Below are positions 8,272-16,013 of a stretch of DNA of 64,000 nucleotides, piece after piece. The DNA is from Stenotrophomonas sp. Ste86 (lineage in GTDB: Bacteria > Pseudomonadota > Gammaproteobacteria > Xanthomonadales > Xanthomonadaceae): the NCBI RefSeq assembly GCF_024519465.1, contig NZ_JALJRW010000001.1, positions 62,001 to 126,000 of the forward strand. The letters run 5' to 3'. Each line of letters begins with the position of its first letter. Within the stretch, counting starts at the first letter, position 1. The notes below the pieces were generated by a model, which saw nothing but the letters and a program-made list of their open reading frames with translations, was not told where the DNA came from and made no database searches. Made by a program: the position numbers and the translations under genes.

Positions 8272-8889
8272 CCACTGGCCTCCCTGGACAAGCAGTCGGC
8301 CAAGTTCCGCAATTCATGGCGCCAAATTGCGCGGTCCACGGTCAGCTAGGGCGCAACGGTTGCGATAGGGCCAAAGGGAGAGGCAGCGCCGGGTGTTGCG
8401 TTTAGGCATAGGTGCGCACGCAACACTTGGGTGCATGCGTAGCACGCAACGGACTTCACGCTTTTCCAGGAGGAAATTCCTGCGATTTCAGGCGTTCTGC
8501 GTGCGCAACGCGATGGATTTGTACCAAAAATGCGAAATGGTGGATCGCCCGTCTGGCACGGTTCGTTGGCTCCGGCTGGCGCTCGGTCAAGCTCTGGATC
8601 GGCTCTTGCTTCCCTACTCGTTCCCCCAGTAAACACGAGATCGCAGTATGAACCGGATGGTCCCGCACGCTCGCATCAAGCTAATCGGCACTTGGCAGCT
8701 TAGAGCTTTCAGGCAAGCCCGGCTGCGCCCCTGCAGACGCCCCAAGCGCGGATGAGGTATTGACCGTGGCGGCGAATCCTCCACACCCGTTCGCCGCTAC
8801 TGCATGGTCGAGGTCTTTTTCAGGACCCCAAGTCACGTGCACCGAGGCCGGGCAGTCCCTGGGCAAAACGGCAGGTGCGACACGCGACT
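8272..8889. other. Gene-free stretch in the terminus region
   Basis: No convincing coding sequence is seen on either strand. The stretch has several GCACGCAAC/GCGCAAC words (for example near 8354, 8415, 8444 and 8502), and a 17-base near-copy of the dif flank at 8530. It probably represents eroded sequence. Confidence 0.5.
8530..8546 (-). repeat. Near-copy of the XerC side of dif
   Basis: ATGCGAAATGGTGGATC here matches ATGCGAAATGGTAGATC at 4931-4947 in 16 of 17 positions. The match covers most of the XerC arm of dif and eight bases beyond it; the XerD arm is not present. It could be the far end of a dif-integrated element. Confidence 0.45.
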
Positions 8890-9234
8890 TCAGTTGTTAT
8901 GACGTCTGGAAATCTCTCCCAGCCTTTCCCGCTCCGCCACCCGCTGCAACTCCTCCGCCGCGTCCTTGCCCGTATGCCGGTTAGCATCGTACAGAATGTA
9001 GATCGCACCGACTGCGCTGAAGAATTTGCCGCTCACAACCAGCTCGCCCCCTTCATATCCGCACTCTTGGATCAACTGCGTGCACCTGCGAGACCAGTAC
9101 TCAATGAGCGCAGACCCCAGGCAGAGCCCATCCTCGTCCGTAACGAATCCTGTTCTATTGAGCTGATCAACTACACGGGTCAGTTCTGCGGGGACAATCC
9201 CGGACAACGTCTCGTACGAATTAAAGGGTTTCAT
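8890..9234 (-). CDS. Small uncharacterised cytoplasmic protein
   Basis: From the ATG at 9234 this is a 114-residue soluble protein (MKPFNSYETLSGIVPAELTR). GGAG lies about nine bases before that start. An in-frame ATG at 9294 would overlap the upstream gene by 41 bases and is less likely. The protein has a mixed alpha/beta look with YEGGELVVSGKFF and a basic helical end (RVAERERLGEISRRH). It follows the membrane protein gene at 9254-9892 on the same strand, 19 bases away, so the two are probably co-transcribed. Function unknown. Confidence 0.5.
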   Translation of the reverse strand: MKPFNSYETLSGIVPAELTRVVDQLNRTGFVTDEDGLCLGSALIEYWSRRCTQLIQECGYEGGELVVSGKFFSAVGAIYILYDANRHTGKDAAEELQRVAERERLGEISRRHNN

Positions 9235-9253
9235 GCGCCTTGTTTCTCCAGAC

Positions 9254-9892
9254 TCAATCGCTTCGCCCATTTCTAAGGCGAGACCAAAGTCCATCGCGAG
9301 GAGCGTCGTTGATGATGACCAGCGAGGAGCGTGCCTCGACAAGTGATATGAAGTGCATGAAGGAGGCGCAGCCCGCGCTGGCGATGACCCCGCCGAAAGC
9401 AAAAGCTGTGAAGCCCTCACCAAGGCCCTGCCTGGCTCCGGCTATGAGCAGCGCAGTACCCAGTGCGGCAAACGCTACATAACCTGCAACGCTCATCAAC
9501 ATCTCAAGCTCCAGCCAGAAGGCTTTCCCGCGGCGTTTGTTCGACCACGTCACGGTCTGCCCCGCTGCATCCAGTTGTAGGAAGTCTGCACTCAATGCAA
9601 GCCGACGAAGCTTCTTCGAGGGCCAGCCCAACCGGGCGACATGGCGGATCAGTTCCGCAGGAATGGACGCGCCATATCGGTGCTGCATTACCTCCTCCAG
9701 CCACAGGCTGGAATTCCCCAAGCTGTCAGCTTTCCAGAATTCCAAAAATTCCTTCCGGCGTTGACGGCGCGTTGCCAGCAACGCAAATATTCCCTTGGCT
9801 AAAGGCACTGCCGCAAGCCCGGCAAGCACGGCCAGCGTAATCAGATCCCCATCCTTCATTACGCTCGAAATTTCAGTGGCGTCCAACTTCAT
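9254..9892 (-). CDS. Uncharacterised inner-membrane protein
   Basis: A 212-residue protein with a hydrophobic segment at about residues 17-40 (LITLAVLAGLAAVPLAKGIF) followed by a basic stop-transfer patch RRQRRKE. A soluble middle of about 80 residues precedes two more membrane segments near residues 130-180 (MLMSVAGYVAFAALGTALLI, then FAFGGVIASAGCASFMHFIS). The soluble loop (EFLEFWKADSLGNSSLWLEE) has no motif I know. It is the first gene of a likely two-gene unit with the small protein at 8890-9234. Function unknown. Confidence 0.6.
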   Translation of the reverse strand: MKLDATEISSVMKDGDLITLAVLAGLAAVPLAKGIFALLATRRQRRKEFLEFWKADSLGNSSLWLEEVMQHRYGASIPAELIRHVARLGWPSKKLRRLALSADFLQLDAAGQTVTWSNKRRGKAFWLELEMLMSVAGYVAFAALGTALLIAGARQGLGEGFTAFAFGGVIASAGCASFMHFISLVEARSSLVIINDAPRDGLWSRLRNGRSD

Positions 9893-10210
9893 CCCCTTTT
9901 TTGTCGACAGGCATCCGGCAGAAGAAGCTATCTTCGCCTAAAGGAATCGCAAAGCCTGAGACAGGGTGCGGCTCGCCACGTTTAGGCGGTAGTCGACACG
10001 TACTTCACTGAATCAGTGTTCAAGCCGTCGCCCACCGGGTCGTTGATCTGCGGGGACTGGCGAAGTCAAAGCCCCATAGCACCGCGCCCTTCGAGGCCTT
10101 GCCCGCTTGCTTCCCCGCAAAGCAGGCGCAATAGTCGCACGCATGAGTGATAACAAAGGACGCGCCTTCCTGGAAATCACCATGCACAGGATTGACCACG
10201 CAGAGTTCGC
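9893..10210. other. Gap without a supported gene
   Basis: The minus strand has an open frame over 10020-10200 containing EGASFVITHACDYCACFAGK, which looks protein-like, but it has no start. It may be another broken piece. Nothing else is seen. Confidence 0.4.
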
Positions 10211-10710
10211 TCACCCCGTCCCTGTCCCGAGGCGGCCCAGGTAGGTTTCCGCCGGGTCCCATTGCTGCCGGATCTGAAAGTACGCGTGCGCCCGATAGCG
10301 GTACCCACCCTGCCCCCATTTCGTGTATTTCAGATGGCCAGCAGCATGGCCAGGCTCCGATTCGACCAGCCATCCCTGCGTTGGTATGCCTGGGGAACAA
10401 GAGACAACCTGGGCTTTGAAGCGACCCGGTGTGTGTCCGCGCCATGTAACTGCGTCTTGCGGCAGCGAGTGCGGCATCGGCGTGGTCGGAGCCGGATTGT
10501 CGCTGTGATAGCAAACCGCGAGCCGGGGCGCGTCGGAATCGCTCAGTCGGATTCTGACGCCCGTCATCGCTGCAGATTCGCTGAAGAATTCGCGTAGCAG
10601 CGACGCGTAGTCGCGCTTATAAGCCACTTCCAGAATATGCGCGGCCAGTTCCGTGCCGGTACTGGAGCAGGCATAGTTTGGGCGACCAGGCGGATGAATC
10701 GCCTGCAGTT
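10211..10710 (-). pseudogene. Second beta-lactamase-family hydrolase remnant
   Basis: The frame shows the middle of a serine beta-lactamase-like hydrolase. CSSTGTELAAHILEVAYKRD corresponds to the usual YSSVGTELLAHILERVYG block, followed by RIRLSDSDAPRLAVCYHSDN. The N-terminal half with SxxK is absent, the YSN-type motif has become ACSST, and the end runs into unrelated residues. It reads directly into the gap downstream of a small membrane protein gene. This is a second, different hydrolase remnant from the one at 5002-5937. Confidence 0.6.
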
Positions 10711-11001
10711 CTACGCGCGGGCGAGCGTCATCCAGCGATAGCCGACGTAGACGACGCCTGCCGCAGCGGGGGCCAGGCTGATCCAGAGCGGCAGCTTCAA
10801 CCCAAAAAACATGATGGCAGCCGCCGTCAGTGTAAGGACCGACAGTCCAATCACCCAGGCGTCGAACACTGCGACATCCGCAGCAACCCTGCCCCAGCCA
10901 TTCTCTTCGCGGTTCCTTGCAGCACGCTGCCGGCGCAGCACCCATACATCGGTAACGAATGTGGCAATGCCTTCCAGCAGATCACCGATGAGGCCAGACA
11001 T
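10711..11001 (-). CDS. Small membrane protein of unknown function
   Basis: A 96-residue protein. An N-terminal amphipathic part (MSGLIGDLLEGIATFVTDVW) and a basic patch (LRRQRAARNREE) precede two membrane segments near residues 46-68 (VIGLSVLTLTAAAIMFFGLK) and 70-86 (WISLAPAAAGVVYVGYRW). It has no known motif. It is the last coding frame before the high-GC backbone resumes and sits on the same strand as the aldehyde dehydrogenase gene, with a 93-base gap. Confidence 0.55.
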   Translation of the reverse strand: MSGLIGDLLEGIATFVTDVWVLRRQRAARNREENGWGRVAADVAVFDAWVIGLSVLTLTAAAIMFFGLKLPLWISLAPAAAGVVYVGYRWMTLARA

Positions 11002-11094
11002 GGTCGATCCTTGAACAACGGGCTGAATGCGCCGATCTTCGGGCCAAGGTCGTGGCGCGTCAAGGACCGCCCCTGCCGGGCCTGCGCCGTGCCC

Positions 11095-12477
11095 TCATCT
11101 CCTACGCATCAGGATCATCTTCTCCTGCGACATGTCCCGCATGGTGTACGGAATGCCGCCGGCGCCGTAGCCCGACTCCCTGCGTCCTGCAAACGGCATC
11201 CAATCGGTGCGGAACGCAGTCGGGTCGTTGATCATCACGGCCGAGGCATCCAGCCAGTTGGCGGCGCGCATGGCGATGTCGATGTCCTGCGCGAAGACGC
11301 TGGCCTGGAACGCGGTCGGCAGGGAGTTGGCGCGCGAGATCGCCTCGTCCAACTCGGCATAGCGATACACCGCCACCACCGGCCCGAAGACTTCCTGCGT
11401 GGTCACCCGTGCGTCGCTGGCCGGGTCGAGCAGCACGGTGGGCTGCAGCGTGGTTTCGGAGAGGCGCTTCCCGCCGGTGGCAAGCTTCGCGCCGCCGCGC
11501 ACCGCTTCGTCAATCCATTCGGCGACGCGGTCAGCCTCGCGTGGCAGGATCAGCGGGCCCACGTCGGTGTCCTGCAGGGTCGGGTCGCCGGTACGCAGCC
11601 GTTCCACCCGGGCGATGAGGGCCTGGGTGAAATCGTCGGCAATGGCGTTGTGGACGAAGATGCGCTGGGTGGACACGCACACCTGGCCGGCGTGGTAATA
11701 GCCGCCCTTGACGATCGGTTCAATGATCTTGGCCAGGTCAGCGCTGCGGTCGACAATGGCGGGCGCAACGCCGCCGTGCTCCAGCGCCGAACGTGCGCCG
11801 TGTGCGAGCTTGGCATGCAACGACCACCCTACCCTCGCCGAGCCGATGAAGCTCAGGAAGCCAATGCGTTTGTCGGTGGCAAGCGTCTCGGCCAGGTCGT
11901 TGCCTTCCGGGATGAAGCTCTGGCACCACGGTTCGGGCAGCCCTGCCTCGTGCGCCATCGCCACGAACTCCAGGCAGGACAGTGGCGTTGCCGAAGCGGG
12001 CTTGATGATGACCGGGCAACCGACTGCGATGGCCGGGGCAACCTGGTGGACGATCAGGTTCAGCGGGTGATTGAACGCGGAGATCGCCGCGACGATGCCG
12101 ATCGGCTCCCGGGTGGTGAATGCCCAGCGTCCCTCCGATGCGGCCGACAGCCCCATCGGGATCTCGCGACCGGCGAAGTTGCGTAGTTCGTCCGCGGCGT
12201 TGTGGACACCATCGATGGCGCGCGTGGTCTCGACGATGGCATCCGGCAACGGCTTGCCGCCCTCGCGTGCAATCTGCAGGGCGAGATGGTCGCGCCTGGC
12301 CTCCATCAAGGCGGCAAGCCTGCGCAGGACCGCGATGCGCTCGTGCGGTTTGAGCCAGCCGTCGCGGTCCTTGAACACCCGCTCGGCGGCGCTGAGCTTG
12401 TGCTCCAGGGCTGCGGCAGTGTCGAAGCCGATTTCGGCGATCGGTGTGCGGTCAAACGCCTGTACGACGGTCAACAT
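11095..12477 (-). CDS. Aldehyde dehydrogenase family protein
   Basis: A 460-residue NAD(P)-dependent aldehyde dehydrogenase of usual length. The nucleophile is Cys267 in GQVCVSTQRIF and the general base Glu233 is in LEHGG, where most members have LELGG. The cofactor-binding Asn is in AISAFNHPLNL, and the C-terminal EVFGPVVAVY and PFAGRRESGYG blocks are intact. It oxidises an aldehyde to an acid in the cytoplasm; the substrate cannot be read from sequence. It lies 35 bases after the acetolactate synthase-like gene on the same strand, so the two probably form an operon. Closest groups by feel are phosphorylating-independent succinate-semialdehyde/glyceraldehyde-type enzymes. Confidence 0.88.
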   Translation of the reverse strand: MLTVVQAFDRTPIAEIGFDTAAALEHKLSAAERVFKDRDGWLKPHERIAVLRRLAALMEARRDHLALQIAREGGKPLPDAIVETTRAIDGVHNAADELRNFAGREIPMGLSAASEGRWAFTTREPIGIVAAISAFNHPLNLIVHQVAPAIAVGCPVIIKPASATPLSCLEFVAMAHEAGLPEPWCQSFIPEGNDLAETLATDKRIGFLSFIGSARVGWSLHAKLAHGARSALEHGGVAPAIVDRSADLAKIIEPIVKGGYYHAGQVCVSTQRIFVHNAIADDFTQALIARVERLRTGDPTLQDTDVGPLILPREADRVAEWIDEAVRGGAKLATGGKRLSETTLQPTVLLDPASDARVTTQEVFGPVVAVYRYAELDEAISRANSLPTAFQASVFAQDIDIAMRAANWLDASAVMINDPTAFRTDWMPFAGRRESGYGAGGIPYTMRDMSQEKMILMRRR

Positions 12478-12512
12478 CCTGGACTCCTTTTTCCAACGGT
12501 ATGCGGTGGCGA

Positions 12513-14168
12513 CTATTCGCAGCTCACGTCCGGCGTGCGGTTGCGCAGTTCATCCACCAGCACGCGGGTGTTTTCGGAATAGTCGATCGGTACATCCAGC
12601 AGGTGCACGCCACCGCCCGCGAAGGCGGCCTCGATCATGGGCGCCAGTTCGTCGACGGCCGTCACCCGGCTCCCCTTCGCGCCGTAGGCCTCGGCATATT
12701 TCACGAAATCGGGATTGCCAAAGCGCATGCCGAAATCCTCGAAGCCATCCACTGCCTGCTTCCAGCGGATCATGCCGTAGGCACTGTCGTTGAGGATCAC
12801 CACGACCAGGTTCAGTCCCAGCCGCACGGCGGTCTCCATCTCCTGCGAGTTCATCATGAAGCCGCCGTCGCCGCACACGGCCATGACGCGGCGCTGTGGG
12901 TGCAGCATCGCCGCCATCATGGCGGACGGCAGGCCGGCGCCCATCGTGGCGAGCGCATTGTCGAGCAGCAGTGTGTTGGCCACGTGCGTGCGGTAGTTGC
13001 GGGCGAACCAGATCTTGTACATGCCGTTGTCGAGGCAAACGATGCCATCGTCTGGCATGGCCTGGCGCACGTCATGCACCAGCCGTTGCGGCGTGACCGG
13101 GAACCGGTCCTCCTCTGCGCGGTCGTTGAGCCGGGCGAGGATCTTCTGGCGCAGGTCGATCATGCCCTCGTCAGCGGACAGGCGGCCTTCGAGCCGCCCG
13201 GCCAGGGCGTCAACGGAGGCGCCGATATCGCCCAGCACCTCGATATCGGGGTGGTAGACCTGCTCGACCGTGGCGGACTGGAAGCTGACATGGATCACCT
13301 TCGGCCCGCCGCTGCTCTTCATCAGGAACGGCGGCTTTTCGACGGTGTCATGGCCGATGGCGATGATCAGGTCGGCGCGGGCAATGGCCTCGTGCACATA
13401 GTCGCCCTCGGAGAGTGCGGCTGTTCCCATGTACAGGTTGGAGCCGCCGGTGACGGCGCCCTTGCCCATCTGCGTGTTGAAAAACGGCAGGCGCGTGCGC
13501 GCCACGAATGCGGACAGCGCCTCGGTAAGCCATGGCCGGCTTGCGGCTGCGCCGATCATCACCAGCGGCCGTTTGGCCGCGAGGATGGCCGCTTCTGCCC
13601 GGTCCAGTGCGGCAGGCGGCGCGATGGGACGATCCAGCGGGTGGACCGGAATGACCGGAACATCCTCCACTTCCTCACCCGCGACATCCTCCGGCAGCTC
13701 CAGGTGCACCGGCCCGGGGCGTTCTTCCATCGCAACGCGGAAGGCATCACGCACCATCGCGGGAATGGCCGCCGGGCTGACGATCTGGCGGGTCATTTTC
13801 GTGAGCGGCTTCATCGACGCCACGATATCCACGATCTGGAAGCGGGCCTGCTTGGCGCTCATCACCGCCTTCTGGCCGGTGATGAGAATCATCGGCCACG
13901 CGCCCAGATGGGCATACGCCGCACCGGTGGAGAAATTCAGTGCGCCCGGACCGAGCGTGGCCAGGCATACGCCGGGCCTGCCGGTGAGCCGGCCGTGGGT
14001 GGCGGCCATGAAGGCGGCCGCCTGCTCGTGGCGGGTGAGGACCAGTTCGATGCCCGAGTTCCGGAGCGACTCCAGAAAATCCAGGTTCTCCTCGCCCGGT
14101 ACGCCAAAGATGCGGTCTACGCCTTCGTTCTCCAGCGCCTTGACCAGTAGATCCGAGCCCTTCTGCAT
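12513..14168 (-). CDS. alsS: Acetolactate synthase large-subunit-like TPP enzyme
   Basis: A 551-residue thiamine-diphosphate enzyme. The catalytic Glu48 lies in TRHEQAAAFMA, the FGVPGEENLDF start is typical, and the TPP/metal motif reads GDGGFMMNSQEMETA followed by LNDSAYGM. The length and the single-chain layout fit a catabolic-type acetolactate synthase (AlsS): two pyruvates to acetolactate and CO2. No small regulatory subunit or acetolactate decarboxylase gene is adjacent; instead an aldehyde dehydrogenase follows 35 bases downstream. An alternative is another pyruvate- or 2-oxoacid-condensing enzyme of the family, so the symbol is tentative. Promoter-like TATACT lies about 35 bases upstream in the divergent gap. 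Confidence 0.8.
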   Translation of the reverse strand: MQKGSDLLVKALENEGVDRIFGVPGEENLDFLESLRNSGIELVLTRHEQAAAFMAATHGRLTGRPGVCLATLGPGALNFSTGAAYAHLGAWPMILITGQKAVMSAKQARFQIVDIVASMKPLTKMTRQIVSPAAIPAMVRDAFRVAMEERPGPVHLELPEDVAGEEVEDVPVIPVHPLDRPIAPPAALDRAEAAILAAKRPLVMIGAAASRPWLTEALSAFVARTRLPFFNTQMGKGAVTGGSNLYMGTAALSEGDYVHEAIARADLIIAIGHDTVEKPPFLMKSSGGPKVIHVSFQSATVEQVYHPDIEVLGDIGASVDALAGRLEGRLSADEGMIDLRQKILARLNDRAEEDRFPVTPQRLVHDVRQAMPDDGIVCLDNGMYKIWFARNYRTHVANTLLLDNALATMGAGLPSAMMAAMLHPQRRVMAVCGDGGFMMNSQEMETAVRLGLNLVVVILNDSAYGMIRWKQAVDGFEDFGMRFGNPDFVKYAEAYGAKGSRVTAVDELAPMIEAAFAGGGVHLLDVPIDYSENTRVLVDELRNRTPDVSCE

Positions 14169-14315
14169 CGCGTCGATCCTTGTGGTGAGGATGGGGCCAC
14201 TATACTCCGGGGGGAATCGCCTCCCGTGTGTGCCGATGCCGCGCCTGCCCGACAGGTCTGCGCGATACTGTGCGCCGTTCTTCGTTGGGGTTGGTATGAA
14301 CAGGGATGTTGAAGC

Positions 14316-14639
14316 ATGTTGAACCTACGGCTGGCGCAGCGCTGGGAGCGTCTGGGTAAACGCGATACCGAGGTCGGCGTGATGCTGCTGTTCGCGCTGC
14401 TTGCCGCGCTGTTTGCCTGGGGCGCCCATGCCATGGCCTATCCGGAGCACGGCTGTGTGCGGATGGGCAAGGGCAACAGTGGCACGCTCGAGTGCGACCC
14501 GCGCCGACTGCTCGACAACGCCCGCGTGCTGCTGTTGCTCGGCGCGCTCAGCACCCTCCCCCTCTTTTACATCCTGGGGACGTGGACCAAAGACATGGCG
14601 CGGCCATTGATGCTGGAAAATGAACGGCACGACGGCTGA
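14316..14639 (+). CDS. Small two-helix membrane protein
   Basis: A 107-residue protein with two membrane segments, about residues 22-43 (VGVMLLFALLAALFAWGAHA) and 72-92 (LLLLGALSTLPLFYILGTW). Between them lies a loop with two Cys (HGCVRMGKGNSGTLECDPRR) that would face the periplasm and could form a disulfide. The ends are charged. It is divergent from the acetolactate synthase gene and in front of the AraC-type gene. No family recognised. Confidence 0.6.
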   Translation: MLNLRLAQRWERLGKRDTEVGVMLLFALLAALFAWGAHAMAYPEHGCVRMGKGNSGTLECDPRRLLDNARVLLLLGALSTLPLFYILGTWTKDMARPLMLENERHDG

Positions 14640-14753
14640 CAGCCGATACGAACGTCGGCCCCTACGCCTGCGGACTGTGTCAAGGTGCAGCTCGGTCGAC
14701 ATCGCCCGTTGCTGTCGTCGCCTTTTTCGTCCTGGCATGAGGCACATCCGCCA

Positions 14754-15926
14754 ATGACCCCGCTCACCACCCTGGCGTTCGCCGCACAGTCGATAACGGT
14801 CGGGATCACGGCGTTGACGATGGCGCTGGCGCTCCGCGCCGGTACCCGCACCAGTCGCCTGCTCGCTGCGTTCTTCGGGACGCTGGGTCTTTCGATGTTC
14901 GCCAGTGCCGTGCTCACTGGCTGGCAGGCGTGGCTGCCGGTCCCCGCCGTTGCCTGGCTGCAGGTGATCAACGTCGTTCCGGTCTATCTGACCGGTCCAC
15001 TGCTGTACGCCTACGCGTCGAGCCTGCTGCCCGGGGTTGCCACCCGACCGAAGGCTTGGGCGGGCTGGCATTTCCTGCCGTCCGCGCTGGTCGCTGTCTT
15101 CATGCTTGCGCTGGCGGTCTGGCCGGCGCTCGTCGCATCGGGTCCGGGTGCGGCAATGCTCCAGGTGATCGTCCATGCCTGGGTGGCTATTACGGTGCCC
15201 TACCTCGCCCTCTCCGCCTGGCGGCTGCGTGATGCGCCGCGCCGCCTCGAAGAGGTTTCCGCCGATGAGGCGAGCCTGCGGATCGCCTGGCTTCGCCATC
15301 TGATCACGGTGATTGCCGTGCTGTGGCTTATCGTGGGCCTCGAACGGATCAGCGTGGAAGTCAGCGCCAGAACCTGGCACTGGCCCGGCGCGGTACTCGC
15401 CGTGGTCATGATGGTGGTCACCTACCTGCTCGCATGGGGCGGGCTGCGCCTCGGCGTGCTGATGCCGGCAGACTTGCTCGATGAACAGGCGGCACCGGCC
15501 GAATCGGCCGATCCCGCCGCTCGCTATGCGCGCTCGGGCCTGAGCGAGCCCGAACGCGCGCAGATCGCCGCCGACCTCGGCGCGCTGATGCGCCAGCACG
15601 GCCTGCACCGAGACAGTGAGCTCGACCTGGGTCGGCTCAGTGAACGCAGCGGCTGGTCGCCCAACTACATCTCCCAGGCATTGAACCAGCAGCTTGGGCA
15701 GAATTTCTTCGAGTTCGTCAACGGCTTCCGGATCGCCGATGCCGAGCACTGCCTGGCCGATCCCGGTGATCCGCGCTCCGTTCTGGATATCGCCCTGGCC
15801 TGCGGCTTTGGCAGCAAGTCGACCTTCAATACGGTCTTCAAACGCATGACCGGCCTGACCCCCACCGCGTTCCGGCGCCGTGCGTTGACGTCCGATCCGG
15901 CCGGATTGAACGGCCCGGCCGTCTGA
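14754..15926 (+). CDS. Membrane-anchored AraC-family transcriptional regulator
   Basis: The ATG at 14754 gives 390 residues. The N-terminal half has about seven membrane segments (for example TLAFAAQSITVGITALTMAL and HFLPSALVAVFMLALAV), as in the 7TM-AraC architecture. The last 110 residues are a double helix-turn-helix: LSERSGWSPNYISQALNQ, then FEFVNGFRIADAEHCL and ACGFGSKSTFNTVFKRMTG, ending in TPTAFRR. Such proteins sense a signal in the membrane and act on nearby genes. The exported amidohydrolase and dipeptidase-like genes directly downstream on the same strand are natural candidate targets, by inference only. Confidence 0.85.
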   Translation: MTPLTTLAFAAQSITVGITALTMALALRAGTRTSRLLAAFFGTLGLSMFASAVLTGWQAWLPVPAVAWLQVINVVPVYLTGPLLYAYASSLLPGVATRPKAWAGWHFLPSALVAVFMLALAVWPALVASGPGAAMLQVIVHAWVAITVPYLALSAWRLRDAPRRLEEVSADEASLRIAWLRHLITVIAVLWLIVGLERISVEVSARTWHWPGAVLAVVMMVVTYLLAWGGLRLGVLMPADLLDEQAAPAESADPAARYARSGLSEPERAQIAADLGALMRQHGLHRDSELDLGRLSERSGWSPNYISQALNQQLGQNFFEFVNGFRIADAEHCLADPGDPRSVLDIALACGFGSKSTFNTVFKRMTGLTPTAFRRRALTSDPAGLNGPAV

Positions 15927-16013
15927 TCCCACCGGCTCGGGCGCCGCCAGCCCGATGCACTGCGAGCCTGCGGCCTCGGTCGGCACAACCCGTGCCTGCG
16001 TCGAGGGAATCCC

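Noticed and set aside
8346..8636. 96-codon minus-strand and similar plus-strand frames in the 8272-8889 gap
   Set aside because: Overlapping frames of similar length on both strands, without motifs; the stretch looks like debris.
10678..12186. 502-codon plus-strand frame
   Set aside because: Antisense to the aldehyde dehydrogenase; low-complexity shadow.
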